From: Saprospiraceae bacterium
Lineage (GTDB): Bacteria > Bacteroidota > Bacteroidia > Chitinophagales > Saprospiraceae
Direction of reading: 5' to 3'
DNA: 14,351 nt
NCBI GenBank assembly: GCA_020630355.1
Contig: JAHDBO010000023.1
Coordinates: forward strand, 1-14,351
Shown here: positions 1 through 7,103 of the stretch, piece after piece
Layout: each line of letters starts with the position of its first letter
Numbering within the stretch: the first letter of the stretch is position 1
Position numbers and translations under genes: made by a program
Notes under the pieces: generated by a model
The model's input: only the letters and a program-made list of their open reading frames with translations
Databases searched by the model: none
What the model was told of the DNA's origin: nothing

Positions 1-22
1 ACGTATGAAACGAGCACGATAA
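1..22 (+). CDS. 3' tail of an upstream gene (partial)
   Basis: Reading from base 2, the frame gives Arg-Met-Lys-Arg-Ala-Arg followed by TAA at 20-22, ten bases before the first permease start. The basic C-terminus and the tight spacing fit the end of an upstream member of the same operon. Genes of this type are often preceded by a LolA-like periplasmic carrier, but six residues cannot identify the family. This could also be chance, since another frame is open here too. Confidence 0.3.
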
Positions 23-32
23 ACCAGTTCAG

Positions 33-1250
33 ATGCTTTTCAAATTAGCAAGACGAAATATTTGGCGCAATAAGCGGCGGACGCTGATCACGGCCGCTTC
101 CATTATGTTTGCGGTCATGGCGGCGGTGAGCGTGAGTTCGCTGCAAAGCGGTGTCTGGGATAATATGGTCAATAATGTAGTCAATTTCTACTTTGGCTAT
201 GCGCAGGTACATCAAGAAGGCTATTGGGAAGACCAATCCATCAATAAAGCTTTCGCTGTCAGTGACGAGGTGAAAGCTATACAAACGGATAATCCAGAAA
301 TCAAGCAATTGGTGCCTCGGGTCGAATCCTTCGCTTTGGCATCTTATGAATCGCAGACTTTTGGGGTTCTGGTTATTGGTACTAATCCAGAGGCGGAACA
401 GGGGATGACGGGGCTTCAAGACCGTGTTCGGGAAGGGGATTATTTTAGGGCTGATGAAGACGAGGTGTTGGTAGCGGTTGGAGTCGCTGAAAAACTGAAA
501 CTGGGGGTAGGAGATACGATTGTATTGATTAGCCAAGGTTATCGAGGGGTGAATGCAGCAGGCAAATACGTGATTAGCGGATTAGTAGAATTTGGTTCGC
601 CAGAGTTGAATAAGCAGATGGTGTATTTGCCTTTAGAAACTGCTCAAGAGTTCTTTGGTGCAGAAGGATTAGTGACATCGGTTGCATTAGATATGGAGAG
701 TAGGAAGGGCTTGGCGCAAATAGTGAACAATGTAAAGTCGAGTTTACCCGATGGAGAATATGAGGTTTTGGACTATAAGGAAATGCTACCCGAACTACTA
801 GAAGCAAAGGAGATGGACGAGGCGAGTTCCAAGATTGTTTTATGGGTTTTGTATTTGATTATCGCTTTTGGGATTTTTGGGACGATTTTGATGATGACCA
901 AAGAGCGGCAATACGAGTTTGGTGTCTTAACTTCTATTGGGATGAACCGTTGGAAGTTGGCTTTTTCTGTTTGGATGGAAGTGGTTTTGATGGGGCTATT
1001 GGGTGCAATTATGGGCATGTTGGTGAGTTTGCCGATTGTCCTATACTTACATTACAACCCAATTCGTTTGACAGGAGATTTTGCTTCCGCTTATGAAAAT
1101 ATGGGATTAGAACCACTCATGCCAATGGCATTAGATGCTAGTATTTTCTGGAGTCAGGCGGTCTTGATTTTTGTGATTACAACTTTATTGGCGGTCTATC
1201 CGATTTGGAAAATCATGCAACTAAAACCCGTCGAAGCCATGCGTGCTTAG
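33..1250 (+). CDS. ABC transporter permease, FtsX/MacB-type (first of two)
   Basis: A 405-residue inner-membrane permease with the usual MacB/LolC-E layout. There is an N-terminal membrane helix (about residues 17-40, after the motif LARRNIWRNKRRT), a large periplasmic domain (about 41-265), and three C-terminal helices (about 268-290, 308-336 and 372-394) forming the FtsX domain. It ends in LKPVEAMRA, the conserved tail of the family. Proteins of this kind do not form a channel: they pass ATPase-driven motion to the periplasmic side, moving lipoproteins, lipids or other envelope substrates. It is followed 56 bp downstream by a paralogue and then by the matching ATPase, so the two permeases probably form a heterodimer. 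The ATG at 33 is chosen because the conserved N-terminal motif starts there. The substrate is not visible from the sequence; LolC/E-like or MacB-like roles are both possible. Confidence 0.9.
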   Translation: MLFKLARRNIWRNKRRTLITAASIMFAVMAAVSVSSLQSGVWDNMVNNVVNFYFGYAQVHQEGYWEDQSINKAFAVSDEVKAIQTDNPEIKQLVPRVESFALASYESQTFGVLVIGTNPEAEQGMTGLQDRVREGDYFRADEDEVLVAVGVAEKLKLGVGDTIVLISQGYRGVNAAGKYVISGLVEFGSPELNKQMVYLPLETAQEFFGAEGLVTSVALDMESRKGLAQIVNNVKSSLPDGEYEVLDYKEMLPELLEAKEMDEASSKIVLWVLYLIIAFGIFGTILMMTKERQYEFGVLTSIGMNRWKLAFSVWMEVVLMGLLGAIMGMLVSLPIVLYLHYNPIRLTGDFASAYENMGLEPLMPMALDASIFWSQAVLIFVITTLLAVYPIWKIMQLKPVEAMRA

Positions 1251-1262
1251 TGTCAAAATAAA

Positions 1263-1278
1263 AAGAATTTCAATTCTT
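1263..1278 (+). repeat. small hairpin between the two permease genes
   Basis: AAGAAT, a TTCA loop, then ATTCTT form a perfect 6-bp stem in the 56-bp gap. The gap also holds imperfect direct repeats of the type TTCAATTC/ATTCTTC and ends in an A-rich run before the next ATG. No T-run follows the hairpin, so it is not a terminator. It is weak and may be simply low-complexity sequence. Confidence 0.3.
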
Positions 1279-1306
1279 CGATTCTTCAATTCCTCAAAAA
1301 AGAAAT

Positions 1307-2521
1307 ATGTTACTAAAAATAGCTTGGCGCAATATATGGAGAAGCCGTTTGCGGAGTTTGGTCGTGATGGGGGCTATCGTCATTGGTGCTTGGGCGGTCT
1401 TGTTTTTGGCAGGCTTTCAAGGGGGTTTTGTAGAGGGCTATGTCCGCAATGCGATTGAAAATCAAGTTTCTCATTTGCAAGTGCACCATCCTGGGTTTAG
1501 AGAAGAGAAGAAGATAGATTTTTTAATAGAAGGTATTGATGCAAAAGTAGCCCAATTGCTTGAAAATAAAACAATAAAGTCGGCTACTGCTAGGACGATA
1601 GTGAATGGAATGCTTTCGTCTTCCAAAGGAGCAAGGGGGGTGTTTATTAATGGGGTTAATCCCAATACGGAGCCAACGGTTACCAAAGTACACGAAACAA
1701 TTATTGATGGAGATTTTCTTAATCAAAATAAACGTAACCCCATTTTAGTCAGTAAAAAAACAGCCGAAAAACTCAAGCTGAAAGTACGCTCCAAAGTCGT
1801 TTTGACCTTCCAAGATAAGGACAATGAAATCCTGGCAGGTTCGTTTCGGGTCATTGGGATTTTTGAGACGAGTAATGCTAAGTTTGATGAGGTTAATGCC
1901 TATGTAGTCAAGAAAGATGTGGACAGGTTATTGGGTTTTGAAAACCAAGGACACGAGCTGGCGATGCTTTTGAATGAACCCGATAGTTTGCTAGCCGCAC
2001 AAGAAGTGATTAGTGCTTTATTGCCTGATTTAAAAACAGAAACTTACCAAGAAATATCGCCCGATGTGCGCTTGTTCGAATCGCAGATTCAATCCTCTGC
2101 GTATATCATTTTGGTCATTTTCATGCTGGCATTGATTTTTGGAATTATCAATACAATGTTGATGGCAGTCTTAGAGCGCACCCGAGAATTGGGGATGTTG
2201 ATGGCAGTTGGGATGAACAAGGTTAAGGTTTACACCATGGTTGTTTTGGAGACGATTATGCTAGGTGTAATTGCTGCGCCTTTAGGGATAATATTAGCTT
2301 ATTTGACTATTAATTATTTTAATAAAAAAGGGATTGACCTCTCTGCTTACTCCGAAGGGATGAAAGAATTTGGGATGGCAGAAATGGTTTATACGACAAT
2401 TGCACCTAGCATGTATTGGCAATTGGGGGTCGCCGTTTTTGTGACAGCAGTTTTAGCCTCATTATATCCCGCTTATAAAGCGATTAGCCTTCGACCTGTC
2501 GAAGCGATTAGAGCGATTTAG
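1307..2521 (+). CDS. ABC transporter permease, FtsX/MacB-type (second of two)
   Basis: A 404-residue paralogue of the preceding gene with the same layout. It has the N-terminal motif LKIAWRNIWRSRLRS and helix 1 (about 17-38), then a periplasmic MacB-like domain (about 39-262). Three C-terminal helices follow (about 265-288, 310-334 and 372-393), and the ending is LRPVEAIRAI. The two proteins match at both ends but have diverged in the periplasmic part, as expected of a LolC/LolE-like pair with different partner-binding faces. The start at 1307 begins the conserved N-terminus and has an AAAAAAGAAAT leader instead of a Shine-Dalgarno sequence, common in Bacteroidota. Its stop is 65 bp from the ATPase start, and that gap holds a hairpin. 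The substrate is unknown. Confidence 0.9.
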   Translation: MLLKIAWRNIWRSRLRSLVVMGAIVIGAWAVLFLAGFQGGFVEGYVRNAIENQVSHLQVHHPGFREEKKIDFLIEGIDAKVAQLLENKTIKSATARTIVNGMLSSSKGARGVFINGVNPNTEPTVTKVHETIIDGDFLNQNKRNPILVSKKTAEKLKLKVRSKVVLTFQDKDNEILAGSFRVIGIFETSNAKFDEVNAYVVKKDVDRLLGFENQGHELAMLLNEPDSLLAAQEVISALLPDLKTETYQEISPDVRLFESQIQSSAYIILVIFMLALIFGIINTMLMAVLERTRELGMLMAVGMNKVKVYTMVVLETIMLGVIAAPLGIILAYLTINYFNKKGIDLSAYSEGMKEFGMAEMVYTTIAPSMYWQLGVAVFVTAVLASLYPAYKAISLRPVEAIRAI

Positions 2522-2537
2522 ATTATTAGTACCTTAA

Positions 2538-2566
2538 TTGTCGGACACTTTTAAAGTATCCGACAA
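2538..2566 (+). repeat. 14-bp-arm inverted repeat between permease and ATPase genes
   Basis: TTGTCGGACACTTT and AAAGTATCCGACAA are complementary except at one position and are separated by one T. In RNA this gives a stem of about 11-12 bp with an AT-rich loop. No T-run follows directly; the next T-rich stretch touches the ATPase start codon. It is thus more likely an intercistronic mRNA structure or an operator than a terminator. Confidence 0.7.
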
Positions 2567-2586
2567 ATAAGGGCAAATTATTTTTT

Positions 2587-3270
2587 ATGAAAATCATCGA
2601 AATTCAAAATATAAAGAAAACTTACAATCCAGATACTGTGCCTGTGCGTGCTTTGAGGGGCGTAGATTTAGAAATATCAAAAGGGGAATTTACGGCAATC
2701 GTTGGTCCTTCGGGTTCGGGTAAGACGACCCTGCTTAACATCATCGGTGGCTTGGATAAACCCGATACGGGTACGGTCAATATTAACGGGACAGATGTCA
2801 TAAAGCTATCAGATAATGAAATGATTAATTTTCGAAGAGAGAATATTGGTTTTGTTTTTCAATCCTATAACCTAATTCCCGTCTTAACGGCCAAGGAGAA
2901 TGTTGAGTTTGTGATGTTGTTACAGAACAGGGATTCAAAGGAAAGAGAATCCCGCTCTAAGTCTATGCTTGAAGCTGTGGGGTTGAGTGACAAACTGGAC
3001 AAACGACCAGCTGAATTGTCGGGTGGTCAGCAACAGCGGGTGGCCGTGGCACGTGCCTTGGCAGGAACACCTGCATTCGTCTTAGCAGATGAACCAACGG
3101 CTAATTTGGACTCTGAGTCAACGGCTAATTTGCTCGATATAATGGCTCAACTCAACGATGAGGAAGGCATGACTTTTATTTTTTCTACGCATGACCAGCG
3201 TGTCATCGACCGTGCGAGAAGGGTAGTGACCTTAGTGGATGGGAATATTGAATCGGATGTAAGGAAGTAG
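2587..3270 (+). CDS. ABC transporter ATP-binding protein, LolD/MacB type
   Basis: A 227-residue nucleotide-binding subunit with every motif of an active ATPase. These are Walker A GPSGSGKTT (residues 40-48, Lys46), Q-loop Gln92 in VFQSYNLIP, signature LSGGQQQRVAVARAL (from 144), Walker B FVLADEP with Asp168 and Glu169, and the switch His202 in STHD. Length and sequence place it with the LolD/MacB/YbbA/FtsE group (compare VFQSYNLIPVLTAKENV). This group pairs with FtsX-type permeases, and two such genes lie directly upstream. It would sit on the cytoplasmic face of the inner membrane and power the complex. LolD, MacB and related ATPases cannot be told apart from sequence motifs alone, so no symbol is given. 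Confidence 0.95.
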   Translation: MKIIEIQNIKKTYNPDTVPVRALRGVDLEISKGEFTAIVGPSGSGKTTLLNIIGGLDKPDTGTVNINGTDVIKLSDNEMINFRRENIGFVFQSYNLIPVLTAKENVEFVMLLQNRDSKERESRSKSMLEAVGLSDKLDKRPAELSGGQQQRVAVARALAGTPAFVLADEPTANLDSESTANLLDIMAQLNDEEGMTFIFSTHDQRVIDRARRVVTLVDGNIESDVRK

Positions 3271-3290
3271 AGAATTGGTCTTTGGTTTAC

Positions 3291-3318
3291 TTGTCATTCC
3301 GAGTGTAGCCAAGAAATC
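3291..3318 (+). repeat. REP-like intergenic fragment
   Basis: The stretch TTGTCATTCCGAGTGTAGCC plus AAGAAATC resembles, with a few changes, the widespread intergenic repeat core GTCATTCCGAGCG...GAGGAATCT known from many bacteria. Only a single degenerate half is present, in the 57-bp gap between the ATPase and barrel genes. The resemblance is from memory of the consensus and was not searched. Confidence 0.4.
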
Positions 3319-3327
3319 ATTTTTAGT

Positions 3328-4500
3328 ATGAATATTTTTATCAAAATAAATCTTCTTATCCTCTTTATCTTCTCATCTGTTTCTCTTTTGGCGCAAGCCG
3401 AAGAAGGGGAAGAAAAAAACTGGGTGCTAAATGGCTATATCAAAAGTCTCCAAACGGCAACAGTTATTAATACGCCATTTTTGGAATCGACCATTACGGA
3501 TAATCTGATTCACAATCGATTGAATTTTAAATGGTACATCAATGATGCTTGGACCTTTAAGGCAGATTTGAGGACGCGCCTGTTTTATGGGGAGCAGGTG
3601 AAGATGACGACTAATTATGCGGATTTGGTTGATGATGTAAATAACGACTACTTTGATTTATCATCGGTGTTGCTGGATAGGGAGGCTTGGGTTTTTCATA
3701 CGATGCTCGACCGTTTATATATTCAATACAATAAGAATGACTGGGAAATCCGCCTAGGGCGGCAGCGCATCAACTGGGGGATTAGCACCGTCTGGAATCC
3801 CAACGACATCTTCAATGCTTTTGCTTTTACAGATTTTGATTATGAGGAACGCCCTGGAAGTGATGCACTCTTGGTACGCTATTATTCGGGGGTAGCTTCT
3901 AGTGTAGAAATAGCGGTTAAAGCGGCAGATAGCTTTACTGAAATGACAGCGGCAACACTCGTAAAAATGAATAAATGGGAGTATGACTTCCAAGTGTTGC
4001 TAGGAAAAGCAAGTACGGATATCGTCTTTGGCGGCGGCTGGGCTGGTAATATCAAAGATTTAGGTTTCAAAGGGGAGTTTACCTTTTTTGAACCGTATGA
4101 GGAAGGTGGTGAGTCGGCTTTTTCGGCTACGGCAGGTCTGGATTATGCCTTTGACAATTCCCTGTTTTTGAGTTTGGGTTATTTATACAATAGTCTCGGT
4201 ACAGACCAGAATATTCTGAATCTTTTTAATTTCAACTTATCTTCTAAAAATTTATACCCTTACAAAAATTCCCTTTTTGTTTCGGGGACATATCCATTTA
4301 GTCCATTGTTTAATAGTGGTGTTTCTATTATCTATAGTCCAGGTGAAGCCAATGCCCTCTTTTTATCGCCTAGTTTCACGTACTCAATAGACGACAATTG
4401 GGATATTGACCTCATCGGACAAATTGCTTTCAACGATGATGGAAATGAATATACTAGTCCGCTTCAATCCTTCTTTCTGAGATTGAAATGGAGTTATTAG
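3328..4500 (+). CDS. outer-membrane beta-barrel protein of the transport operon
   Basis: A 390-residue secreted protein. A signal peptide (residues 1-24) with a long hydrophobic core ends in LLAQA before EEGEE. The mature part alternates polar and aromatic residues as in beta-barrels, for example the DNSLFLSLGYLYNSLG and YPYKNSLFVSGTYPF segments. It ends in FFLRLKWSY, with the terminal aromatic typical of outer-membrane strands. The block GRQRINWG (144-151), followed by WNPNDIFN and YEERPGSDALLVRYY, resembles porin-like and DUF1302-type outer-membrane proteins. It lies 57 bp after the ATPase gene on the same strand, so it is probably the outer-membrane partner or client of the ABC complex. 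The exact family is inferred from a few motifs; the barrel nature is better supported than the function. Confidence 0.8.
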   Translation: MNIFIKINLLILFIFSSVSLLAQAEEGEEKNWVLNGYIKSLQTATVINTPFLESTITDNLIHNRLNFKWYINDAWTFKADLRTRLFYGEQVKMTTNYADLVDDVNNDYFDLSSVLLDREAWVFHTMLDRLYIQYNKNDWEIRLGRQRINWGISTVWNPNDIFNAFAFTDFDYEERPGSDALLVRYYSGVASSVEIAVKAADSFTEMTAATLVKMNKWEYDFQVLLGKASTDIVFGGGWAGNIKDLGFKGEFTFFEPYEEGGESAFSATAGLDYAFDNSLFLSLGYLYNSLGTDQNILNLFNFNLSSKNLYPYKNSLFVSGTYPFSPLFNSGVSIIYSPGEANALFLSPSFTYSIDDNWDIDLIGQIAFNDDGNEYTSPLQSFFLRLKWSY

Positions 4501-4505
4501 TGATT

Positions 4506-4613
4506 ATTCTGAATGGTTTTGTACGGTTGTTTTTAAAATTTTATGAATGTAGGAAACACATTTAAAATTTCCCGAAAGGGGATGGTTTGGGCACCAAACG
4601 ATTCATTCAGAAT
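4506..4613. other. multi-hairpin structure in the convergent gap
   Basis: A closing stem ATTCTGAATG (4506-4515) and CATTCAGAAT (4604-4613) encloses three local hairpins. They are AAATTTTA-TG-AATGT with ACATT-TAAAATTT (4536-4550 with 4558-4570), CCC-GAAA-GGG (4571-4580) and GTTTGG-GCA-CCAAAC (4585-4599). It fills almost all of the 118 bp between the barrel gene stop and the S41 gene stop. It may act as a two-way terminator or mRNA 3'-end stabiliser, or be a structured RNA. No strong T-run marks a classic terminator. Confidence 0.5.
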
Positions 4614-4618
4614 TAGCT

Positions 4619-6850
4619 CTATTGAATCTGGCTCAATAGGACTTTCTCCGATAACAATTCGATACCTTTTTCTAGTACTACATCTTTTCTAGCAATAATA
4701 TCATCCATACTTGGTTTGATAAGCACATCAGGCTCGATAGGTTTTCTTTCTTGTTGTCCATCTCTATAAGTAATCCTATAGGGATTCCAACGAAATTCAT
4801 AATCACCAATCAAAGGAGATACTTTACTGCCATAATTCATACCAAAAGAAGCATCTCCCACTAGGCGTCCTATCTTTTTATGTTTGAACCAATCCGCCAT
4901 GAATTCAAATTGGAATCCTGTGTTTTCGTCTACAAGAAAAACCTTAGGGGCAGAAAGGAATAGTGGAGTCATTTCTGCTTTTTCTCTAGGGAAATTATTT
5001 ATCTTTTGCCAGATTCTATCTTTACGGTTGGGATGAAAAGTAGCAGCATACTCATACATTAGAGGGGGAATGGTATCCTTGGAGAAATAAGGAAAGATTT
5101 CTTTTACGTTCAAAGTAGAAGTACCTCGCAAATCTATAATTAGGCCCTTTGCATTTTTATATTTATGTAAATTGTATCGAAACTCTCCTAGGCTAAGGTT
5201 CGCCATATTAATATATTCGATTCCATTATTTAGTGATTCGATACTAGGGCGGTCAACGGCAATACTTAGTCGCTCAGGGCTGTGGGAAGGAACTTCTACT
5301 TGGAGTGTTTTTCCTTTTCTTTTAATTTTGAAATTGACTTTTTGTTTCGGTTCAGCATTCCTGAAAGACTCGATTCGCTTGGTAAACCAACGTTTGGTAT
5401 AAGGGACATTTGCATGGAAATAAGCTTCTAATTCGTTGTACGCTTCTTCTTGGTTTTTGCCATCTTTTTCTAGAATAATATCACCTATTTGCAACTGTCG
5501 TACGTCTGATTGTACCACGGTAAACTGATTGTCAATCAATCGGATAGAGGCAGGTATAAAAGAATATTCAGCATCTTTAAGAGCAATCCAGCATTCTGTT
5601 TTTCCTAGAACGGAAACCATTTTTTGCAATAAAATATCTTGAGGTACACTTTCGTCATACGCTTCATGGAGGGTGGCCTTTAATTGTTCTTCCCAAACTA
5701 TATTATCTATTTCGCTATGGTGGAAATGCTGTATTAAATTCCAAACTAAGATGATATTGGCAATGCGTTCTGCAAGGCTATTCTTTGATGTGTTTTCCAA
5801 ATCTATTTTTTCTAAATCCTTCAAGTATCTATTCAATAAGGCTTCATTTTTGGGGCTTATTGTTTGATGGGCATCCCCCCAAAGTGCTAGTGGGATTCTA
5901 CATTTCAAACCTTGACCAATATTTGCATCAATAGTCTCTCCATATTGTGGGTGCTCCTGCCAGGTCGGTAGTTCTGTTTTTTCAAATTGTAATACGGTGT
6001 TTCCTTTTTTTTGAGTGGCGGTAAATTGTCCATGTCGATTATTGGTCAATTCCCAGTGTTTGGGAAGGCTATCTTCTACAACCGAAAAATCATGGTTGTA
6101 AACAGGAACCCGTATTATATCTCCTTCTTTCTTAGCGACGGCTAGTTTAATATCATCTATTTGGATAGTGCATTTTTGACTCGGAAACAGTCGTGCTATC
6201 ACGAAGAGCTGCTCACTGCTTTTATCGATAGTACCTTTGAAATTAATGGTCTGCCAATCGCTGGGCTTTAATTCTATTTCGTGTTTTTGCTCGTTGACCT
6301 GAATCATGGCCTGACCGATATAAAGACTGTCTTCCGATTCTATTTTGATTTTCAATTCTAATTCAAAATCTTCCCCTTTTACAATGGGGAAATTAATCAT
6401 TTGGTAAGCAGAGGCAATATCTCTTTCACTTAACCAATTGCGCCCTATGCGTCTACTCATTCCGTGTTGGTTGCTAGAATAATCAAGTTGAGGAGCTACC
6501 CGGTGATACCAAGCTATCGTGACCAAATTCCCAGTACTGTCTACTTTGGGTAATGCTTGGAAATCGTCACCTTCTGTCAGGATTTGCATCGTTGGTGCTA
6601 GGGGAGAAAATTGATTTTTCAGCGTATTTTTCAAACCTCTTGGGCTGCTTTTTAGCACTTCCTCTACCGACTGAAGTAGTACTTTATCCCAGTCCGCTTT
6701 TGAGCCTTCGTCACTTGGATGGAAAAAACGTAGATAGCCATAGGTTTTGGCTAGTGTGTTCAAGTTTTCAACTTGATTGGATTGTGAAGGGGAAGAACAC
6801 TGTGTAATACTCAATAATATCAGAATGAAGACTAAATAATGACGCCACAT
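4619..6850 (-). CDS. S41-family (C-terminal processing peptidase-like) lipoprotein, probably catalytically inactive
   Basis: A 743-residue lipoprotein. The N-terminus MWRHYLVFILILLSITQC has a hydrophobic stretch and a relaxed lipobox with Cys18. It is followed by an N-terminal domain with YGYLRFFHPSDE (38-48) found in Bacteroidota S41 proteins, a region of about 140-290 that looks beta-rich, a helical part, a PDZ-like segment around LQIGDIIL (near 456), and the S41 fold. That fold is marked by GLIIDLRG (Asp573), FLVDENTGFQFEFMADW and LVGDASFG. In active S41 enzymes the block reads T-x-S-x-x-E. Here the Ser position is Phe646 (codon at 4913-4915), Glu649 is kept, and the Lys found 25 residues later in CtpA/CtpB is Met671. 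The full-length frame argues against simple decay. It is transcribed away from the kinase gene. Binding of peptides or a regulatory role is inference. Confidence 0.85.
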   Translation of the reverse strand: MWRHYLVFILILLSITQCSSPSQSNQVENLNTLAKTYGYLRFFHPSDEGSKADWDKVLLQSVEEVLKSSPRGLKNTLKNQFSPLAPTMQILTEGDDFQALPKVDSTGNLVTIAWYHRVAPQLDYSSNQHGMSRRIGRNWLSERDIASAYQMINFPIVKGEDFELELKIKIESEDSLYIGQAMIQVNEQKHEIELKPSDWQTINFKGTIDKSSEQLFVIARLFPSQKCTIQIDDIKLAVAKKEGDIIRVPVYNHDFSVVEDSLPKHWELTNNRHGQFTATQKKGNTVLQFEKTELPTWQEHPQYGETIDANIGQGLKCRIPLALWGDAHQTISPKNEALLNRYLKDLEKIDLENTSKNSLAERIANIILVWNLIQHFHHSEIDNIVWEEQLKATLHEAYDESVPQDILLQKMVSVLGKTECWIALKDAEYSFIPASIRLIDNQFTVVQSDVRQLQIGDIILEKDGKNQEEAYNELEAYFHANVPYTKRWFTKRIESFRNAEPKQKVNFKIKRKGKTLQVEVPSHSPERLSIAVDRPSIESLNNGIEYINMANLSLGEFRYNLHKYKNAKGLIIDLRGTSTLNVKEIFPYFSKDTIPPLMYEYAATFHPNRKDRIWQKINNFPREKAEMTPLFLSAPKVFLVDENTGFQFEFMADWFKHKKIGRLVGDASFGMNYGSKVSPLIGDYEFRWNPYRITYRDGQQERKPIEPDVLIKPSMDDIIARKDVVLEKGIELLSEKVLLSQIQ

Positions 6851-7103
6851 ATTTTTTGAAATAAAGATAGCGTCAATCGAATCGCCATGCTTGGAATATT
6901 ATTTGATTTGCATATTATTAACAGGCATTAACAAAAGAGTTCAAACAATATCTTTTTAAAGCAATTCCACTATATTGGACTTAAATCTGTTTCAAAGCAA
7001 TCCAGTTGGGGAATAAATCCAAAACATAGATGTACCAAGGTCATACAAATTCACATACGAAACTGTTTGAAATAATCACTATTAGATGACCAATTTATAC
7101 TGA
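6851..7103. other. divergent intergenic region between S41 lipoprotein and histidine kinase genes
   Basis: These 253 bp should hold the promoters of both genes, but no good match to the Bacteroidota promoter pattern was found on either strand. Visible are a direct repeat ATATTATT (6896-6903 and 6912-6919) and a near repeat AAAGCAATTCCA/AAAGCAATCCA (6958-6969 and 6994-7004, starts 36 bp apart). The latter could be tandem binding sites for a regulator. No open frame or RNA gene was recognised. Confidence 0.4.

Noticed and set aside
45..536. 163-codon open frame on the minus strand opposite the first permease gene
   Set aside because: It lies wholly inside a well-supported gene, has no recognisable domain, and its composition is that of an antisense shadow.
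842..1096. 84-codon plus-strand frame rich in Phe, Trp and Asp inside the first permease gene
   Set aside because: It is the out-of-frame reading of the membrane-helix region of the permease and has no start context of its own.
4506..4613. Integron attC site as an explanation of the nested inverted repeats
   Set aside because: The GTTTGG/CCAAAC arms do not fit the GTTRRRY and RYYYAAC core boxes, and no integrase or cassette array is nearby.
6896..6919. ATATTATT direct repeat as an operator
   Set aside because: An 8-bp AT-only repeat in AT-rich intergenic DNA is expected by chance; no promoter box is placed relative to it.
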